From positions 98,188 through 162,187 of the forward strand of contig NZ_FZON01000005.1 of the NCBI RefSeq assembly GCF_900188425.1: a stretch of DNA of 64,000 bases. The letters run 5' to 3'. Below are positions 23,739-35,022 of the stretch, piece after piece. Source of the DNA: Antarctobacter heliothermus (GTDB lineage Bacteria; Pseudomonadota; Alphaproteobacteria; Rhodobacterales; Rhodobacteraceae). The notes beneath the pieces were generated by a model. That model was not told the DNA's origin. It saw only the letters and a program-made list of their open reading frames with translations, and did no database searches. A program made the position numbers and the translations under genes. Positions within the stretch are counted from its first letter, which is position 1. Every line of letters starts with the position of its first letter.

Positions 23739-25693
23739 ACATCCAACTCCTCCACAAACCTAGCGTTCTCCTGAATATACTGAAAGCGCAGTTCCGGTTT
23801 CTTGCCCATCAGGCGCTCCACCAGATCGCTGGTCTCACCCGGTTCATCCTCGTCAATGGTCACGCGGATCAGTGTCCGTGAGGCCGGGTCCATCGTGGTT
23901 TCTTTCAGGTCCTTGGCGTCCATTTCGCCCAGACCCTTGAAGCGCTGGACGTCGATTTTACCCTTGCCGCCCAGACCCTTGGCCATTGCGGCCTCCTTGG
24001 CCGCGTCGTCAGCCACGTACAGGCGCTTGGCCCCCTGCGTCAGCCGGTACAGCGGCGGGCAGGCCAGGTAGAGATGCCCCTGATCAATCAGCGGGCGCAT
24101 CTGGGTGTAGAAAAACGTCATCAACAGCGCCGCGATATGCGCGCCGTCCACGTCCGCGTCGGTCATGATGATAACCTTTTCGTAACGCAGGTCATCGATG
24201 TTGAACTTGGTGCCAAGGCTGACGCCAAGCGCCTCACACAGGTCACGGATTTCGGCGTTGGAGGTCAGTTTGTTGGACGCCGCCCCCAGCACGTTCAGGA
24301 TCTTGCCCTTGAGCGGCAACAGCGCCTGCGTCTCGCGGAAGCGCGCGCCTTTGGCCGATCCCCCGGCCGAGTCGCCCTCGACGATGAAAATCTCTGTGCC
24401 TTCGCGATTCTTGTTGGTGCAATCGGTCAGTTTGCCCGGCAGGCGCAGTTTCTTGGTGGCGGATTTGCGGGCGGTTTCCTTTTCCTGCCGACGGCGCAGA
24501 CGCTCCTCGGCGCGCAGCACGAGGAAATCGAGGATCGCGCCGGCGGATTTTGTGTCTGATGCCAACCAGTTATCGAAATGGTCGCGGACGGCGTTTTCAA
24601 CCAGGCGCTGCGCCTCTGTGGTGGCAAGGCGGTCCTTGGTCTGGCCGACGAATTCCGGTTCGCGGATGAAACAGGACACCAGCGCGCAGCCCCCGGCCAG
24701 CAGGTCGTCGCGGGTGATTTGCGCGGCTTTCCGGTTGCTGACCAGTTCTCCATAGGCGCGGATGCCCTTGAGAATCGCGGCCCAGAAACCGGCCTCATGG
24801 GTGCCGCCCTCTGGCGTGGGGACGGTGTTACAGTAGGACTGGATGAACCCGTCGCGCGCGGGGGTCCAGTTGATGGCCCATTCCACCTTGCCGGGTGTGT
24901 TGAACTTCTCCTTGAAATCGACGGTTCCGGCAAAGGGCTTTTCGGCGTAGGTGCTTGATTTCCCCAAGGTTTCGGTCAGGTAGTCCGCCAATCCGCCGGG
25001 AAAGTGAAACGTGGACTCCTGCGGGGTTTCGCCGTCGTCGATTTCCGATTTCCAGCGGATTTCGACCCCGGAGAACAGATAGCCCTTGGAGCGGACCATC
25101 TTGAACATGCGGGCGGGTTTGAACCTGTGATGGCCAAAGATCTGTTCATCGGCGTGAAAGGTGACGGTGGTGCCGCGCCGGTTCGGGGCCTGACCGACCT
25201 TGGCGACCGGGCCAAGGGGAATGCCGCGGGAAAACCGCTGTTCATACAGTTCCTTGTTGCGGGCGACCTGGACCACCATGGAATCCGACAGCGCATTGAC
25301 GACGGACGCGCCGACGCCATGCAGACCGCCGGAGGTTTCATAGGCGTCACCAGAGAATTTGCCGCCCGCGTGCAGGGTACACAGGATCACCTCCAGCGCA
25401 GATTTGCCGGGGAACTTGGGGTGCGGATCAATCGGGATGCCGCGCCCGTTGTCCTTGATTTCAATGGAGTAATCGGCCAGCAGGGCGACCTCGATCCGAT
25501 TGGCATGACCGGCGACGGCCTCATCCATGGAGTTGTCGAGCACCTCGGCGACGAGGTGATGCAGGGCGCGCTCATCGGTGCCGCCGATATACATGCCGGG
25601 GCGTTTGCGGACGGGTTCCAGCCCCTCCAGCACCTCGATGGAGGAGGCGTCATAGGCGGGCGCTTCGGTCGCTTTGAGGAGGTCGTCTGCCAT
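23735..25693 (-). CDS. parE: DNA topoisomerase IV subunit B
   Basis: ParE is the ATPase subunit of topoisomerase IV, which with ParC separates linked daughter chromosomes. The 652-residue protein has the GHKL ATP-binding domain (EVLDNSMDEAV, DNGRGIPIDPH, GGLHGVGASVVNALS), the transducer domain, and the TOPRIM domain (IFIVEGDSAGGSAK, MTDADVDGAHI), and ends with QRFKGLGEMDAKDLKETTMD and a short tail. Length and motif variants favour ParE over GyrB. The start is ATG 25693 (MADDLLKAT); the frame further upstream is Pro/Arg-rich noise. It is translationally coupled to the AT-rich HrgA-like gene. Confidence 0.95.
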   Translation of the reverse strand: MADDLLKATEAPAYDASSIEVLEGLEPVRKRPGMYIGGTDERALHHLVAEVLDNSMDEAVAGHANRIEVALLADYSIEIKDNGRGIPIDPHPKFPGKSALEVILCTLHAGGKFSGDAYETSGGLHGVGASVVNALSDSMVVQVARNKELYEQRFSRGIPLGPVAKVGQAPNRRGTTVTFHADEQIFGHHRFKPARMFKMVRSKGYLFSGVEIRWKSEIDDGETPQESTFHFPGGLADYLTETLGKSSTYAEKPFAGTVDFKEKFNTPGKVEWAINWTPARDGFIQSYCNTVPTPEGGTHEAGFWAAILKGIRAYGELVSNRKAAQITRDDLLAGGCALVSCFIREPEFVGQTKDRLATTEAQRLVENAVRDHFDNWLASDTKSAGAILDFLVLRAEERLRRRQEKETARKSATKKLRLPGKLTDCTNKNREGTEIFIVEGDSAGGSAKGARFRETQALLPLKGKILNVLGAASNKLTSNAEIRDLCEALGVSLGTKFNIDDLRYEKVIIMTDADVDGAHIAALLMTFFYTQMRPLIDQGHLYLACPPLYRLTQGAKRLYVADDAAKEAAMAKGLGGKGKIDVQRFKGLGEMDAKDLKETTMDPASRTLIRVTIDEDEPGETSDLVERLMGKKPELRFQYIQENARFVEELDV

Positions 25694-25868
25694 GTGTGTG
25701 CTCGGTTTGTTCTGATTGTTGAGGGGCAGTATGGCAGAGCGCGCGGGGGGCGAAAAGGGGCAGGCACGAGGGATGTCCGGGGGATGTGCCTGTGGTGTGC
25801 GGGTGAGGGCGGTCAGCGGTCGCGGGTCAGGACGGGGACGAGGCGCGTTGCGCGGTTGGGGCAGGGGG

Positions 25869-26345
25869 TTACGCGGCAGGGATATATTCAAGGGTTGAGG
25901 CCGCGGGGTGGACGGATGGGTGATCCAGTCTGGAGATCTCTTGCCATCCGGCGTCAAGCTGCGGGAAATACGCGTCGGCGTCTTCGACCTCTATATCCAC
26001 CTCGGTGATCAACAACCGATGCGCCAGCGGCAGCATGGCCTCGTAAATTCTTTGCCCGCCGATGCCATACACTCGGAAATAGCCAAGCGATTGCGCCAGT
26101 GCGATGCCCTCTTCGACGGAGGAGACCACATGCTCGGTCAACCCCTTGTCGCGGGAGACGACGATGTTCAGGCGTTTGGGAAGCGGCTTGAACGGCAGGC
26201 TGTCCCACGTCCGGCGGCCCATGATCAGCCCGCCGCCCAGCGTCTCGCGTTTGAACATCGCGAGGTCTTCGGGGATGTGCCACGGGATGCCGCCGTCTTT
26301 GCCGATTGCGCGGTTGCGGTCGTGGGCGGCAATGAGGGTGATCAT
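25869..26345 (-). CDS. folA: Dihydrofolate reductase
   Basis: FolA reduces dihydrofolate to tetrahydrofolate with NADPH, regenerating the cofactor that ThyA oxidises. The 158-residue protein has the normal length and motifs: IAAHDRNRAIGKDGGIPWHIPEDL at the N-terminus (with the Trp-x-Pro-Glu-Asp active-site segment), LIMGRRTWDSLP in the middle and YGIGGQRIYEAMLP later. It follows thyA on the same strand after 11 bases, the common thyA-folA operon. Confidence 0.97.
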   Translation of the reverse strand: MITLIAAHDRNRAIGKDGGIPWHIPEDLAMFKRETLGGGLIMGRRTWDSLPFKPLPKRLNIVVSRDKGLTEHVVSSVEEGIALAQSLGYFRVYGIGGQRIYEAMLPLAHRLLITEVDIEVEDADAYFPQLDAGWQEISRLDHPSVHPAASTLEYIPAA

Positions 26346-26356
26346 GTCGGGTCTCC

Positions 26357-27148
26357 TCAGACGGCCACGGGGGCCTTGATCGCGGGCAGGGGATCGTAGC
26401 CGGGAAAGGCGAAATCCTCGTAGCGGAAGTCGAACAGGTCGGTGACGTTGCGGGTGAATTCCAACGCGGGCAGGGGCCGGGGTGTGCGTGAGAGTTGTTC
26501 GGCCACCTGATCCATGTGGTTGGAATAGATATGCGCGTCGCCGATCGAGTGGATGAAATCACCCGGCTCATAGCCGGTGACATGGGCCAGCATCGCTTGC
26601 AGCAGCGCGTAGGAGGCGATGTTGAACGGCACCCCAAGGAACATGTCGGCGCTGCGTTGGTACAGTTGCAGGTGCAGCTTGCCACCCAGAATGCGCACCT
26701 GCCAGAGCGTGTGGCAGGGCGGCAGCGCCATGTCGGGCACATCCGCCGGGTTCCACGCCGAGACGATCAGGCGGCGTGAATCGGGCGTCTGGCGGATCTG
26801 GGTCAGCAGGGCTTCGATCTGGTCAATGGGCCCCTTGTGACCGGGCCAATGGCGCCACTGGTGGCCATAGACCGGGCCAAGGTCGCCGTTGGCGTCGGCC
26901 CATTCGTCCCAGATGCGCACCTTGTTCTCTTGCAGGTAGCGGATGTTGGTCGAGCCAGAGAGGAACCACAGCAGTTCATGCACGATGCTGCGCAGGTGCA
27001 GTTTCTTGGTGGTGACAAGGGGAAAGCCCTCGGCCAGCGGATAGCGGATTTGCAGGCCGAAATGGCTGCGCGTGCCGGTGCCGGTGCGGTCGGTGGTGTC
27101 GTGACCGTGGTTCAACACGGTGCGGAGCGCGTCTAGGTATTGCTGCAT
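26357..27148 (-). CDS. thyA: Thymidylate synthase
   Basis: ThyA methylates dUMP to dTMP with methylenetetrahydrofolate, giving dihydrofolate. The 263-residue protein has the usual length. Motifs seen: [34 protein letters not shown], the catalytic Cys145 in [10 protein letters not shown], the [18 protein letters not shown] segment and GDAHIYSNH. It is the first gene of a thyA-folA pair. The final residues show nothing unusual. Confidence 0.97.
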   Translation of the reverse strand: MQQYLDALRTVLNHGHDTTDRTGTGTRSHFGLQIRYPLAEGFPLVTTKKLHLRSIVHELLWFLSGSTNIRYLQENKVRIWDEWADANGDLGPVYGHQWRHWPGHKGPIDQIEALLTQIRQTPDSRRLIVSAWNPADVPDMALPPCHTLWQVRILGGKLHLQLYQRSADMFLGVPFNIASYALLQAMLAHVTGYEPGDFIHSIGDAHIYSNHMDQVAEQLSRTPRPLPALEFTRNVTDLFDFRYEDFAFPGYDPLPAIKAPVAV

Positions 27149-27325
27149 GGGGCCTCCACAGGGGGGTCAATGTGCTTGGAATAGGGCATTTGGTGTGGCG
27201 GCGGAAGTCGGGGCTGTGGGATGATTATGCCGCACATTCCGGCGGGTGCCGCAGCCGTGATTGACTTTTCACGGCGCGCTGCGCACCCTGTGGACAAAAT
27301 AAAAGACTAAACCAGAGGCAGTTTC
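27149..27325. other. Divergent promoter region, thyA and TbpB-like gene
   Basis: A short region with an AT-rich part just before the lipoprotein gene. It should contain promoters for both directions. No clear iron box or other operator could be identified by eye. Confidence 0.35.
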
Positions 27326-28336
27326 ATGTATCGCACTATCGTAGCGCTCGCATTGGCGAGCGCCCTTGCCGCTTGTGATCCCGCCAGCCTGAGCAGCGGC
27401 GGCGGCTCCGGGATCGGCACGGGCGCACAACCCCTGATCGCAGAACCCGAGGCCGTGGATGGCGGCGGCGCAGTGGACCCCGATGCGGATCCGGACCCGG
27501 ACAACCTGTATACCAGCGAGTTGAAAAACGCCTCGGCGGATCTGACCGTCAACGAGATGACGTTTGACCCGGCGACCGGAGAACTGGTGTTCAACAACCT
27601 GCCGTTCGACAGCAATCAGGCGGTGGCAGGCGAGAACGTCTATACCCGCGATCCGGGTGTCAGCGCGGCCTTGGCGGGACGCGGGTTCGACGCTTATCGC
27701 AACGCCGCCGGACCAAATGGCGGCTCGCAGTATTTCGCTGTTTTCCGCCGCTCGCCCACCGGGTTCAGCCAGGTCGGCGCGGTTGGCTCTGACCGCTACC
27801 TGTCGTTCGGCTTTGGCGGGGCGGCGGCGCAGCGGCTGGATGGCAAGGGGGCCTTGCCCGATACCAATGATTCCTATGTCTTTACCGGTGAATACGCCGC
27901 GGTGCGGACGGTGGTGGATGACACCACGGGCACGCGGATGGAGTATGTCTCTGGCGTGTCGCTGATCGACGTGGACATTCAGGACTTTGACGTCTCTGGC
28001 GCGGTTGAGGGGCTGATCGTGAGCCGCGAATTCTTTGACGTCAACGGCGTGAACATCGCCGATCTGAGCCGCGCGGATTTCCTGTCACTGTCCACGGCGC
28101 AGATCAACTTTGACACTTGGACGATCTCGTCTTCGGATGCCAGCGCGGTGCGGTCGGACGGTGAAGTGACCCAGACCGGTAGCTGGTCGGGCCTGTTTGC
28201 CGGACCGAACGGCGAAGAGGTTGTCGGCGTCGTGGTGGTCGAAGGACAGGGTCCGGTGGGCATCGACCCGGCGACAGGCGAATTCATCACTCAAGATGTC
28301 CGCGAAGTCGGCGGCTTCATTGCGACGCGCCCGTGA
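27326..28336 (+). CDS. TbpB-like surface lipoprotein candidate
   Basis: A 336-residue protein with a lipoprotein signal (MYRTIVALALASALAAC, Cys17) followed by a Gly/Ser/Asp-rich linker to about residue 70. The C-terminal half has the beta-rich pattern of the TbpB barrel domain, including GSWSGLFAGPNGEEVVGVV, which resembles the FxGPxAxExGG signature of transferrin-binding-protein-like lipoproteins. The next gene, 8 bases on, encodes a Slam-type outer-membrane translocon whose known clients are such lipoproteins. I infer that this is the Slam client displayed on the cell surface. The ligand (metal, haem, protein) is unknown. Confidence 0.75.
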   Translation: MYRTIVALALASALAACDPASLSSGGGSGIGTGAQPLIAEPEAVDGGGAVDPDADPDPDNLYTSELKNASADLTVNEMTFDPATGELVFNNLPFDSNQAVAGENVYTRDPGVSAALAGRGFDAYRNAAGPNGGSQYFAVFRRSPTGFSQVGAVGSDRYLSFGFGGAAAQRLDGKGALPDTNDSYVFTGEYAAVRTVVDDTTGTRMEYVSGVSLIDVDIQDFDVSGAVEGLIVSREFFDVNGVNIADLSRADFLSLSTAQINFDTWTISSSDASAVRSDGEVTQTGSWSGLFAGPNGEEVVGVVVVEGQGPVGIDPATGEFITQDVREVGGFIATRP

Positions 28337-28343
28337 TCCGGTG

Positions 28344-29732
28344 ATGCGTCTTGGCCTCCGGTTGCGGGGCGCTGTCCATCTGGCGCTGACCCTTGCGGTG
28401 TGCGCGGCGGTGGGGCTGACCCCGCAGACCGCTCAGGCCGAAGAGACCCGGATGAGCGTGGATGAGGCGCGCAGCGCGGCGGCGGGGGCCTTGATGGCGG
28501 GGCAGGCGGAACTGGCGCTGGTGCTGGCCGAGGGTGTTCTGCTGGGCGCGCCGGGGGACACGCAGGCGCTGATGATGAAATCCCGCGCATTGCGTGAGCT
28601 GGGCCGCCCGCAAGAGGCGTCGCAAGCGGCGCGGCAAGCCTTTGGCCAGAGCGATGATGAACGGTCGCGGTTTTTTGCGGCCTTGCTGATGGCGCAGGCG
28701 CGGTCCACCGGCGGGCAGCCGGGGGTGGCGCAACTGTGGCTGCGTCGTGCGGCGCAGATTGCACCGGATGACCAGTTGCGGGCAGCGGCGGTGCGCGATT
28801 TTCGCCATGTGCGGCGTCAGACGCCGTGGCGGTTGTCTTTGGACATGTCGGTAGAGCCGTCGGACAACCTGAACGGTGCGCCCAAGACCAACAGCTTTAC
28901 CTTTGGCGGATTGCCGTTTGTGAACCCCTCGGCGGTCCCGCTGTCGGGCGAACGCTTTGTCTTTGGGGCCGATTATCTGCGGCGGGTGCCGCTCGGCGAA
29001 ACCCGGCGGTTGAACCTGGGCGCGTCGGTCGAAATGCAGCGCGTGCGCTTTTCCTCGGAGGCGCGGGACAAGGTGGCGGGCCTGCGGAACGGCGACTACC
29101 GGCAGGACGCGCTGGCGCTGAGCCTGGGCTATGAGGCACGCGGGGCGGACGGGACATGGCTGGGCAAATCGCAGCTGTCGGTGTCCCGGCACTGGCTGGC
29201 CGGGACGCCCTATGCGGATGCCGCGCGGCTGGACCTCAGCTATGGCCGGATGCTGATGCCGGGGCTGACCGGCGTCGCGCGCTTTGCCTATGAAACCGAA
29301 CAGCGGCTGGATGCGGGGCTACGCGACAATCAGACCCGCGAGATGGGTGTGACCCTGACCCGGCGGTTCGGCAAGGCGGCGCTGGGACTGGATGTGCAGG
29401 TGGCGGACACCGCGTCCGAATCGCGGCTGGTGGCGCGTGAAAGTGCGCGTGCCGCGATCAGTTACGGGCTGGGCAAGCCGGTCCGGGGCATGCTGCCGCG
29501 CCTGACGCTGGCCTGGGAAGTCACCGACTACGATCAGGCGCCGGCCAGCTTTTGGCTGACCCCAAGACGGGATGAGGAACTGTCGGTTTCGCTGAATGTT
29601 CTGCTGCCGGAACTGGATTACTATGGCTTTGCCCCCGAGATCGGGGTTTCCTTCCGCGACCGAAGTTCCAATTATACCATCTACGAGACCCGCGGCACCG
29701 ATCTGCGGCTGGGTCTGAAATCGGTATTCTGA
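28344..29732 (+). CDS. Slam (DUF560) outer-membrane translocon for surface lipoproteins
   Basis: A 462-residue protein with a signal peptide ending in TAQAEE, an N-terminal TPR-like helical domain (about residues 25-165, with repeats such as ALVLAEGVLLGAPGDTQAL) and a C-terminal beta-barrel (about 175-462) that ends in Phe (LRLGLKSVF), as outer-membrane proteins do. That order is the layout of Slam proteins, which move lipoproteins through the outer membrane to the surface in Neisseria and related systems. The start at 28344 lies 8 bases after the putative client gene; the frame is open further upstream within that gene. Family assignment comes from architecture and motif recall. Confidence 0.8.
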   Translation: MRLGLRLRGAVHLALTLAVCAAVGLTPQTAQAEETRMSVDEARSAAAGALMAGQAELALVLAEGVLLGAPGDTQALMMKSRALRELGRPQEASQAARQAFGQSDDERSRFFAALLMAQARSTGGQPGVAQLWLRRAAQIAPDDQLRAAAVRDFRHVRRQTPWRLSLDMSVEPSDNLNGAPKTNSFTFGGLPFVNPSAVPLSGERFVFGADYLRRVPLGETRRLNLGASVEMQRVRFSSEARDKVAGLRNGDYRQDALALSLGYEARGADGTWLGKSQLSVSRHWLAGTPYADAARLDLSYGRMLMPGLTGVARFAYETEQRLDAGLRDNQTREMGVTLTRRFGKAALGLDVQVADTASESRLVARESARAAISYGLGKPVRGMLPRLTLAWEVTDYDQAPASFWLTPRRDEELSVSLNVLLPELDYYGFAPEIGVSFRDRSSNYTIYETRGTDLRLGLKSVF

Positions 29733-29759
29733 AACGCGGCGATGGCCGGAAGGAAACAC

Positions 29760-30188
29760 ATGTCTATCAAGTACCTGCACACGATGGTCCGGGTGAAGGA
29801 TCTCGAAGCGTCGATGAAGTTCTACGAACTGCTGGGCCTCAAGGAGACCCGCAGAACCGACAGCGAAAAGGGCCGGTTCACGCTGGTGTTCATGGCGCCT
29901 CCGGGTCAGGAGGATTGCCCGGTCGAGCTGACCTACAATTGGGACGGCGATGAGGGGCTGCCGTCGGATTCGCGCCATTTTGGCCACCTGGCCTATTCGG
30001 TGTCGAATATTCACGAGACCTGTCAGCACCTTATGGACAATGGTGTGACCATCAACCGCCCGCCGCATGATGGGCGCATGGCCTTTGTCCGGTCGCCGGA
30101 CAATGTGTCGGTCGAGTTGTTGCAGCAGGGAGAGGCGCTGGCCCCGGCAGAGCCCTGGACCAGCATGGGCAATACGGGCCACTGGTGA
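29760..30188 (+). CDS. gloA: Lactoylglutathione lyase (glyoxalase I)
   Basis: GloA isomerises the hemithioacetal of methylglyoxal and glutathione to lactoylglutathione. The 142-residue VOC-fold protein has YLHTMVRVKDLEASMKFYE, the LELTYN-like segment VELTYNWD, FGHLAYSVSNI and RSPDNVSVELLQ with the metal-binding His and Glu residues of both halves. I start at ATG 29760, after GGAAGGAAACAC, rather than 18 bases upstream. The stop overlaps the next gene's GTG (GTGA), so it may be cotranscribed with the two DUF1194 genes. Confidence 0.93.
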   Translation: MSIKYLHTMVRVKDLEASMKFYELLGLKETRRTDSEKGRFTLVFMAPPGQEDCPVELTYNWDGDEGLPSDSRHFGHLAYSVSNIHETCQHLMDNGVTINRPPHDGRMAFVRSPDNVSVELLQQGEALAPAEPWTSMGNTGHW

Positions 30189-30889
30189 CTGGCCTGATGC
30201 GCCTTGGGGTCGCCCTTGGGGCGGCCCTGATCCCGGCGGGGGCCGAGGCCGCCTGTCGTCTGGCGCTGTTGCTGGCGCTTGATGTGTCGTCATCGGTCGA
30301 CGAGGCGGAATATCTGCTGCAGCGCGACGGGTTGGCGGCGGCGCTGATGGCGCCCGACGTGCAGGGGGCGATCCTGCAAGGCGGGGGTGGCGTGGCCATC
30401 GCCGCATATGAATGGAGCGGGCGGCGCCAGTCGACGGTGATCCAGGAATGGGCGCTGATGTCGACAGCGGATGACATCGCGGCGGTGTCCACGCGGCTGC
30501 GGTCGGCAGAGCGGTCGTACCGGAGGTTCCCGACCGCGCTGGGCTATGCGCTGGGTTTTGGTGCCACGATGATGACGGCGGCGCCAGAGTGTGAGCGGCG
30601 GGTGATCGACGTGTCGGGTGACGGCATCACCAACGACGGGTTCTGGCCGCAACAGGCCTACCGGCATTTTCCCTTTGGCGGCGTGACCGTGAATGCGCTG
30701 GCGGTGCTGGGGGCGGACCCGGCAGTGGTCGATCACTACGAGTTCGAGGTGCTGCACGGACCGGGCGCGTTTATCGAGACCGCGCAGGGCTATGAGGGCT
30801 ATGAGCAGGCGATGATCCGCAAATTGTACCGCGAGATTCAGGACAGGATCGTCGGCGCGATGCCAGACCCGCAGGCGGGGCCGGGATGA
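30185..30889 (+). CDS. DUF1194 (VWA-like) exported protein, copy A
   Basis: A 234-residue protein with a signal peptide ending in GAEAACRL and a VWA-like fold: LLALDVSSSVDEAEY holds the DxSxS metal-binding motif, with VIDVSGDGITN later. GTG 30185 overlaps the gloA stop; ATG 30197 is an alternative start. It overlaps the next DUF1194 gene by ATGA. Such domains usually bind protein partners through a divalent metal, but the role of DUF1194 proteins is not known to me. Confidence 0.85.
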   Translation: MTGLMRLGVALGAALIPAGAEAACRLALLLALDVSSSVDEAEYLLQRDGLAAALMAPDVQGAILQGGGGVAIAAYEWSGRRQSTVIQEWALMSTADDIAAVSTRLRSAERSYRRFPTALGYALGFGATMMTAAPECERRVIDVSGDGITNDGFWPQQAYRHFPFGGVTVNALAVLGADPAVVDHYEFEVLHGPGAFIETAQGYEGYEQAMIRKLYREIQDRIVGAMPDPQAGPG

Positions 30890-31557
30890 GGTGGCTTGCC
30901 ATCCTTGCGCTGGTCTGGGCCGGTGCAGTCGAGGCCGGGTGCCGTCAGGCGCTGGCGCTGGGTCTGGACGTGTCGGGATCGGTGGATGCGCGGGAATACC
31001 GGCTGCAACTGGACGGGCTGGCAGGCGCACTGGAAGATCCCGAGGTGGTTGCGGCCTTTCTGGCGATGCCCGAGGTGCCGGTGGCGCTGGCGGTGTTCGA
31101 ATGGAGCGGACAGGGCGCGCAACGTCTGGTGGTGCCTTGGCAGATGATGGCGGGTCCGGCGGATGTGGCAGAGGTGGCGGCACGCTTGCGCGGCACAACA
31201 CGGATGGCGATGGATCGCTCCACCGCGATTGGCGCGGCCAAGGGGTTTGGCGCGGGCTTGCTGGGGCAGCAGGCGGGGTGCTGGCGGCGCGTGCTGGACC
31301 TGTCCGGTGACGGATTGTCAAACACCGGGCCGCGCCCGCAGGACGTGCGCCCGACCGGAATCACGATCAACGGGCTGGTGATCGGCGCATCCGGGGATGC
31401 GGACGGGATCGGCGCATTGGCGTCGTACTACCAAGCCTATGTGATCGCCGGGCCAGAGGCCTTTGTCGAGACGGCCCTTGGCTTTGAGGCGTTCGAGGCG
31501 GCCATGGTGCGCAAGCTGAAACGCGAATTGCAGGTGCTGGCCGTCTCGACCCGCTGA
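30886..31557 (+). CDS. DUF1194 (VWA-like) exported protein, copy B
   Basis: A 223-residue paralogue of the preceding gene, starting MRWLAILALVWAGAVEAG (signal peptide) followed by LGLDVSGSVDAREY with the MIDAS-like motif, VLDLSGDGLSNTG, and ALGFEAFEAAMVRKLKREL at the end. It overlaps the preceding gene by ATGA. The signal peptide closely resembles the reconstructed one of the frameshifted third copy at 20155-20848, which supports that reconstruction. Confidence 0.85.
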   Translation: MRWLAILALVWAGAVEAGCRQALALGLDVSGSVDAREYRLQLDGLAGALEDPEVVAAFLAMPEVPVALAVFEWSGQGAQRLVVPWQMMAGPADVAEVAARLRGTTRMAMDRSTAIGAAKGFGAGLLGQQAGCWRRVLDLSGDGLSNTGPRPQDVRPTGITINGLVIGASGDADGIGALASYYQAYVIAGPEAFVETALGFEAFEAAMVRKLKRELQVLAVSTR

Positions 31558-31568
31558 GGGGGCGGCAA

Positions 31569-31610
31569 GACGGCAGGGCGTCCTGGGCGTTCAACGCCCC
31601 GCCCGCCGTC
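31569..31610. terminator. Compound hairpin between convergent DUF1194 and MarR-type genes
   Basis: The outer arms GACGGC and GCCGTC and the inner hairpin GGGCG-TTCAA-CGCCC form a strong GC-rich structure in the gap between convergent genes. No long T-run follows. Confidence 0.45.
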
Positions 31611-31631
31611 CCACAAGGCCCCTGGCGGGGG

Positions 31632-32129
31632 TCAGTAGATATAGCGGATCTGGTCGGTCCAGTAGCGTTCGACCCGGCGCAGCGACGTTGTGATCTCATC
31701 GATCTTGTCGACTGAGAGGACCGCCTTGTTCTGCAAGCCGTCCGCATGGCGGGCGAACAGTTCACCGACGATATCCTTGATCTCACGCCCGCGCTGGGTC
31801 AACCGCACCCGGACAGAGCGGCGGTCGATCTCACAGCGCTGATGGTGCATGTACCCCATTTCGACCAGCTTCTTGAGGTTGTAGCTGACGTTGGAGCCCT
31901 GGTAGTAGCCCCGGCTTTTGAGTTCGCCTGCCGTGACCTCATTCTCACCGATGTTGAACAGCAAGAGGGCCTGCACCGCATTGACATCAATGATGCCTAC
32001 CCTTTCGAATTCATCCTTGATGACGTCGAGCAGCAAACGGTGGAGACGTTCCACCAGACTCAACGCATCCAGATAACTCGACATGAAGCCTTGTCCTGGC
32101 CCCTGGTTCAGGGACGAATGAATGCTCAT
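31632..32129 (-). CDS. MarR-family winged-helix regulator, LdtR-like
   Basis: A 165-residue transcription factor. After a short N-terminal tail (MSIHSSLNQGPGQG) the winged helix runs through AVQALLLFNIGENEVTAGEL and the recognition part RGYYQGSNVSYNLKKLVEMG to the wing CEIDRRSVRVRLTQRG. These segments strongly resemble LdtR, a MarR-type regulator described in Liberibacter and rhizobia that controls L,D-transpeptidase and osmotic stress genes. I start at ATG 32129; MSSYLDAL is a later alternative. No transpeptidase gene is adjacent, so its targets here are unknown. Confidence 0.85.
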   Translation of the reverse strand: MSIHSSLNQGPGQGFMSSYLDALSLVERLHRLLLDVIKDEFERVGIIDVNAVQALLLFNIGENEVTAGELKSRGYYQGSNVSYNLKKLVEMGYMHHQRCEIDRRSVRVRLTQRGREIKDIVGELFARHADGLQNKAVLSVDKIDEITTSLRRVERYWTDQIRYIY

Positions 32130-32336
32130 TTCGTTCTCCGCCTGTTTTCTTTGCATCGGAGCATTCACGGATAAACGCAAATATCGGGTTAAACCGACAA
32201 GAAGACCCGGAAAATTCGAATGATTTCCGTAGCTTGATTAACCTTTCTTACCATGCGGCGGGTGTTTGAGCGGGGTCGTCACACACCCGTGCGGCGACCC
32301 CGTGCAGTCAGCTATCGGGGAAATCACTCTGTATGA

Positions 32337-34693
<2,357 letters not shown>

Positions 34694-35022
34694 TCAAACC
34701 GATCGTGTTTGTCAGGCGGCGCGTGTTTGGGCGCTTTGTGGCGTCAATGCCCGCCGGATAGGCGTGCTTTGGCCGGATGGGCGCACGGCGGGCCTTTCCC
34801 CTTCTGATCGGGCGGGCCGACACCTATGTCTTGACCATGGCACATACAGACGTCTTTGCGTTCCGAAGTGTTGGGCGGCCGTTTTTCGAGGCAGGTCGTT
34901 CGCTGTTTCCCTTGTCTCCCGACGATGTGCGGGCACTGCTGTTGACCGCCCGCTAAGGCGGGCGGCGGTCGCCGTGCCGTGTGCTGCGCGCAGAATTGAG
35001 GCCTCTGCCCCGATCATGAGGC
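34694..35022. other. Intergenic region; a doubtful 59-codon frame
   Basis: About 330 bases between the hypothetical gene and the YHS gene end. A plus-strand frame at 34777-34956 (MGARRAFPLL…, ending LLLTAR) has a plausible composition but no ribosome site or family that I recognise, so I do not call it as a gene. Nothing else is seen. Confidence 0.3.

Noticed and set aside
34777..34956. 59-codon plus-strand frame as a small gene
   Set aside because: No ribosome site, no recognisable family and an upstream region without promoter-like sequence.
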